64,000 nt of DNA from assembly GCA_036874045.1 (NCBI GenBank), contig CM072344.1, positions 14,418,501-14,482,500 of the forward strand. The letters are read 5' to 3'. A program made the position numbers and the translations under genes. This stretch comes from Cymodocea nodosa. Its lineage: Eukaryota; Streptophyta; Magnoliopsida; Alismatales; Cymodoceaceae. Under the pieces are notes generated by a model. It ran no database searches, was not told the origin of the DNA, and saw only the letters and a list, made by a program, of their open reading frames with translations. Positions 59,460-64,000 of this stretch are shown here, in pieces (position 1 is the stretch's first letter; every line of letters starts with the position of its first letter).

Positions 59460-61120
59460 ATGCCTAAATCAACAATAATTTCAAGCCCCACCAAACTTCC
59501 AGAAAAATGAATTATAATTATCTTGTGCAACCACTCATGCAAGCCAGTATCTACACTTCCTAGATAAATGATATGTATCTACATATTGTGAGAACCAATA
59601 CTAATCATTTGAGAGAGAACACAAATTGACATACTTTTGACCGATCAAGTAGCTGCCACTGTTAAACAAGGAACACAGTTTATTTTCTGGAAGGTCAAAA
59701 ACAAAGATTTCATTAAAACAAAATGTGAGTGCTCAAAGAAATGCCAAAAGCATCCCAAGGAAGAGGTAAAACATCAGTAAAAGTCAGAAAGGTAGAAATT
59801 AATTTTCAGTTCAACTAATGTAACTCCAGATCCTCATCCATATTTGCATCCTTTGTAGCTGATGCTCATTCCAATATAAGTCCCAACCCATTTATAAACA
59901 GATTAGACATAAATAGGTCTCTTAGACCTGACCTGACCTGTTTGCCACTCGTAAGTTAGGGTCATCATCATGACCAACATTTGTTGAGGTCAAGGTACTT
60001 GTAAGTGCTTGTTTAATGTTGTGATCAAGGGTTGACCTTCATTGATGTCATGTTCATCAAGGTACTTGTGATCATGGTGATGCATGCCCATCCACACTCA
60101 CTTGATGTCCTAATCAAGAGTCAAGCCTCCATCTAATTGACGTCAGAATAGTGGGTTAGACGCATGTTTGTCAATCAAGCTAGATTGTCCTAGACTAAAA
60201 ATAAACAAAGGGGGAATATCCAATGCATCTCACTATCAGTAACTATGTACAAGATTATACATAGTATATTCTTAAATTACAAACATTATATGTCTTGCAT
60301 AGAAAGTCATTGGATTTACTGTCCTTGATCAGCAGACATCTCAGATTGTAAGTTCCTAATAGAACGACTTTGTAGTGTTTGTAAGAGCTCCTTGACCATT
60401 GACCATCTTTCTTTTGCTGTGGTCAATGTGAGTGACATCCATATGTTATAGCACTAGGTCTTTTGTGACCATCAACCATCTTCAAACTTTCTCGTAAAAC
60501 TTTGTTTGCTTTTAGACGGAAATCCTTAGCTAGATCTAGAGGTATGCTTCCTCAAGAAAGTTGCAAACATTCATGGATGTTTTCCTTATTAACATACATT
60601 CTAAGATGCTTAGGTGATCAATTGCCTAGGTAGTGAGCCATACAAATATTAATTTATTATTTTTTAAGTATATATTATATATATTTACACACTAAAAAAT
60701 AATTACGTATAGTTTTAATCCTATTATTTCCTAAACAACATTCAAATACATAAACAATCCTAAGATAACAATTAAATATGAACCGTAATAACACTAATAT
60801 GTATAATTTTATATTTAAACAATTATGTATATTCTGGTGGTACCCAAAAAAAATTATTTCTAAGTTTTTTTGCAAGGAAAAATATTTAAAACCATAAAAA
60901 TATATCTAACAAAAACTTTGCTCAATCAGGACAAGGTGAGGCAAGTTACCAAGGCATGACCAATTCATGCCTTGGCACATGCCTCAAAAAGTACGCTTAT
61001 TAGTGATTTCTTCTTAGTTTATCAATATAGCCAAGGAGAGGGCATGATTGTTTGCAAATTAGGCAATCAACTTGTAAGTTGTAACTTCCAATAACTTGCT
61101 CCTCAAAGTCCGTTTATTCC
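59460..61120. other. Intron/intergenic sequence
   Basis: No exon recognised. About 60960 holds a CCTTGGCACATGCCTCA phrase related to one at 18450. 60640-60900 is AT-rich. Confidence 0.4.
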
Positions 61121-62799
61121 TTCCAAGATGGTGTTGAGGGTGTGCAAGATTATCTTGGAAGTAACTTTCACTTGTTCATTTGTTTGATGGTGTGAAACCA
61201 AGGTAAAATTTACTTTTATATTGGATCATAGAATTGTCTAACATTTTGGTTATCAAATTGTGTCCCATTGTTTCTCACCAAGGACATGAGAATGTTGAGC
61301 CGATGGATCATATTTTTAAAGACAAAAGCCTATGTCTTTTAGTTGATGACCAAAATAACCAATTGACCTCCACCTACTTACTAAGAGCCTTATAAAAGGG
61401 GCCAATGATATCTATCCTCCATTGGGCAATGGGTAAGATAGAGATAAGCTCATTTGCAAAGGCATGTGGTAGGTTCACAAGTTTTATGATATTGGTCACA
61501 TCTTCAAACATACTAGATTGTCACCTCCAATTTGACTAATGGTAGCTCTACCCTAATGCCTTCAAGGCTAGGAAATGGGCCCCCTTGAGTTTTATAGATG
61601 TCATTCAAGATTGATTCCCTCCTCAAGGCCCATGCAATAAAGAAATGAAAAAGAAAAAGATCTTCCATATGACTATTCAACTATGATATGATAATGTGTT
61701 TATGTCTTTTTATGAGCTTGATCTCAACTAGGTCAGCCAATAACTTACTTGTTTTCAAATACACCCATGTGGATGTCTAATCCACTTGCTCAACGATATT
61801 TTTGGTTTGAATTGTTCACTTGATGCACAAGTTAGCCAACGTCATGAACATAATCACTAGGCTTGGCTTAGTCCATTGTAAAAGCAAGTATGCCTCCATG
61901 TTCTCTTCCTTCAAGACTTGCACAACTTCATAGCTCTCACAACTTCAAATGATTTGGCCAATTGTCTAACCTGCCTCAAATTCTATCATGCCCTGGTGTC
62001 ACACTTCAGTCATCTTAAGAAGTGATCAACCACCAATTGACTGTGTGAGAACCAACAATTGCTTCACTCCCACCTCTAAGGTGTTATACAATACAACATT
62101 ATTGGTGGCTCGAACAATCCTAATGGATGTTCAAGAGAGTCTCCTCCAGGCTCAAAAGCAATGTCTTTGGAATCAAATTGAACATTGACTGAGTACGAGG
62201 GAGATCAGTTCGTGCATTCAATTGGTCACTGAGACTTTCTGAACAAGTGATGTCAGTACGATCTCATAAATGATAATTAAATAATTTAATATTGCATATG
62301 TAGAATAAAAAACAGAAAATTTCAGGAAAATTCAGAAATAACAAAGAAAAATCAGGAACAAAAACAAAATGATAAATTCATGAAAACCAAAACATACCAA
62401 ACTATTTAAATTACACCACATAAATAAATTCAAAATTTTTCCAAATAAATAATACCAAGAAAATCATTCAATCATTTGGTCAAGATTAATGAATGGAACC
62501 GTTTAATGTAAAATAACATGTGTTTCACTATTTTTATTTTATTGGATTTTGAAATAACATATAAAACGGTATAATACTCCAACAACATAACTTTTGAAAA
62601 AGCAAAAACAATATTCCAGCAAAATGGTTCAACCTAAAATTGGCCGATTCATTAAGTCAAGCGGTTCAACTACTAAAATGGTTGAACCAAACCATGTTGA
62701 CCTAACAACCTTGCTGATTCTTGGCTTGACCCATTTGATTGACAAGTCCGGTCCAATTTTTAAAATATTGCTTACAAGTAGCACCTCCACTCCTACTTG

Positions 62800-63190
62800 T
62801 ACACTTTTAGACAAATTGTTGGTGTATAACTTCCAAGGCTCAATCAAATTGGAGGCTTGGTTGCGAGCAACATTTCTATGATGAAATCAATAAGGGTATG
62901 TCCTTTGATGGTCATCGACCTCCACTCCTATACCTACACCTGTAAATAACTTGTTGACATATAGCTTCCAAGGCTCAATCAAGTTGTAAACTTGGTTGGT
63001 GGCAACATCTCTATACTGAAATCAATAAGGCTGTCCATTGATGGTCATTCACCTCCACTCCTATACCCATGCATGTAGACAAATTGTTGACATATAGCTT
63101 CTAAGGCTTGATCAGGTTGTAGGTTTGGTTGGCAGCAAAATCTCTATGATAAAATCAGTAAGGGTATGTCCTTCGATGGCCATCTACGGA
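62800..63190. repeat. Threefold tandem repeat (about 134 bp) within RNase H
   Basis: Units begin near 62810, 62943 and 63077 (GACAAATTGTTGGTGTATAAC, AAATAACTTGTTGACATATA, GACAAATTGTTGACATATAG). Each contains CAAGGCTxxATCA and TCTCTATxxTGAAATCAxTAAG-like phrases. On the minus strand each encodes a PWKLYVNxL-like copy of the RNase H YVDG segment. Confidence 0.8.
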
Positions 63191-63429
63191 TGGTAGGTGA
63201 TGCTGAACTCTTTGAGATTGACCAACCATTTCAATAGATGACCAAAAGCTTCAAACTTGTAGAAAGGTTGATGAGCAAAGGAAGGTCCATCAAAATGGCA
63301 ATCAGATGGGCTTCAGAATACAAGAGTCTTCTAATAGTAGTGAGTTTAGTAACAATCATAAACACAAGCTTTTCAAGGGTAGGGTGGTAGCATTCCAACC
63401 CTTGGAGAGCCACAACAAGGTAGTAAATC

Positions 63430-63770
63430 AATATTTAGCAATCAAACTCTTCATAAGAAAACCAATTGTATGGTCAATTACCAATAGGAAGCATAAGGGT
63501 GCATCATCAGTTGAGAATGAGAGGTTCAAATAAATACCTTTTAAGGCCATTGAAGGCCTTCTTCCATGCAACACTCTACTCCAACTATTTGTTCTACTTC
63601 TTTAGCAATCAAGCTCTTCTTTATAAAAACACAAAACATATTGTTGATAATTGATAAGTAGCATAGGAGTGCATCATTAGTAGAGTGGGAGGTTCAGGAA
63701 AACAACAACCTTTGAGGCCATTGAAGGCCTTCTAGCACTCAACACTCTACTCCAACTATTTTCTTTCCTC
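63430..63770. repeat. Tandem duplication (about 169 bp) within gypsy pol
   Basis: GCAATCAAACTCTTC (63438) and GCAATCAAGCTCTTC (63606) start two copies that share GGTGCATCAT, AGGCCATTGAAGGCCTTCT and ACTCTACTCCAACTATTT. Confidence 0.85.
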
Positions 63771-64000
63771 TTCTTGCCTTTCATTAGATCAAACATTATC
63801 CAACATTATTCAACATGATATGAATTTCTAGAATGCTGCAACTCTCTTAGTTGGCCTTTACAACTCATTAATGGCTATTAGCAGATAAAAGCATATCCAA
63901 AATGGCCCAGATCTTGTAGGGATTGGCTTTTATTCCCCTATACATGATCAGGACCATATCCTTCATTTTCTCCAGAATTCTCAACCAAGTATCTGCCTAA

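Larger units (their letters stand above)
61130..64000 (-). mobile_element. Ty3/gypsy retrotransposon pol remnant (runs off the window)
   Basis: From high to low coordinates the minus strand encodes reverse transcriptase end GIKANPYKIWAILDM (about 63930-63885), a WSVECKKAFNGLK-like connection segment, RNase H (LQGLECYHPTLEKLVFMIV then EAHLIAILMDLPLL, about 63400-63270; GHLLKWLVNLKEFSITYHP, about 63240-63185) and integrase (LPIAQWRIDIIGPFYKAL, about 61440-61385; NGTQFDNQ, about 61270-61245). The order RT-RNase H-integrase is the Ty3/gypsy one. Stops, frameshifts and local tandem multiplications show it is long dead. No LTR was identified inside the window. Confidence 0.85.

Noticed and set aside
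59629..59659. Possible 25-base exon of the CID-type gene on the minus strand
   Set aside because: It has AG and GT borders, but the encoded residues (WQLLDRSK) do not fit the RRM at that point.
1..64000. tRNA, rRNA, CRISPR or bacterial operon structure
   Set aside because: Looked for by eye; no cloverleaf with A and B boxes, no repeat-spacer array and no compact gene strings were seen.

Overview
This window is plant nuclear DNA. It is AT-rich and repeat-laden, with sparse host genes split by GT-AG introns and GC-rich first exons. The best guess is a non-grass flowering plant, possibly a monocot because of the GC-rich 5' exons; that is inference. I see no prokaryotic features, CRISPR array, rRNA gene or convincing tRNA gene.

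Host genes, left to right. (1) The first exon of a Pin1-type parvulin prolyl isomerase with a long N-terminal extension (minus, 3817-4309). (2) A class II BASIC PENTACYSTEINE (GAGA-binding) transcription factor (minus, coding exons 10080-10012 and 7363-6383), perhaps with a leader exon near 21.6 kb. (3) A 15-exon coiled-coil protein of about 838 residues with a conserved plant C-terminal domain (plus, 30719-41213, probable 3'UTR exon near 45.2 kb). (4) A 72-residue single-pass membrane microprotein (plus, exons 47633-47755 and 51661-51756). (5) A 92-residue MGNC-type, probably lipidated small protein (plus, 55904-56182). (6) The last two exons of a CID-type RNA-binding protein (minus, 59449-59264).

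Much of the rest is transposable-element debris, largely inside introns. The BPC intron holds a Copia RT scrap and a gag-like scrap. Between BPC and 21 kb lie a hAT transposase tail and an RTE-type LINE split by a complete but decayed Copia element with both LTRs. A 4.8-kb PIF/Harbinger element (24985-29778) has TAA target duplications, imperfect TIRs, a Myb/SANT-like ORF and a DDE transposase, both interrupted by stops, and an antisense fragment of what looks like a captured host gene. Intron 3 of the coiled-coil gene is a graveyard of RTE LINE, Copia gag/LTR, L1-type LINE and a Harbinger-type MITE. The 3'UTR intron holds an L1 remnant and a 227-bp duplication. The microprotein intron holds a hAT-type MITE with a perfect 8-bp target duplication. 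The right end (61.1-64 kb) is a decayed Ty3/gypsy pol with tandemly multiplied RNase H segments.

The genes do not form a functional cluster. The items most worth following are the captured exon in the Harbinger element, the extended parvulin, the intron-split BPC gene with a possible distant leader, and a 27-codon upstream ORF before the coiled-coil gene. No clearly new system was found.
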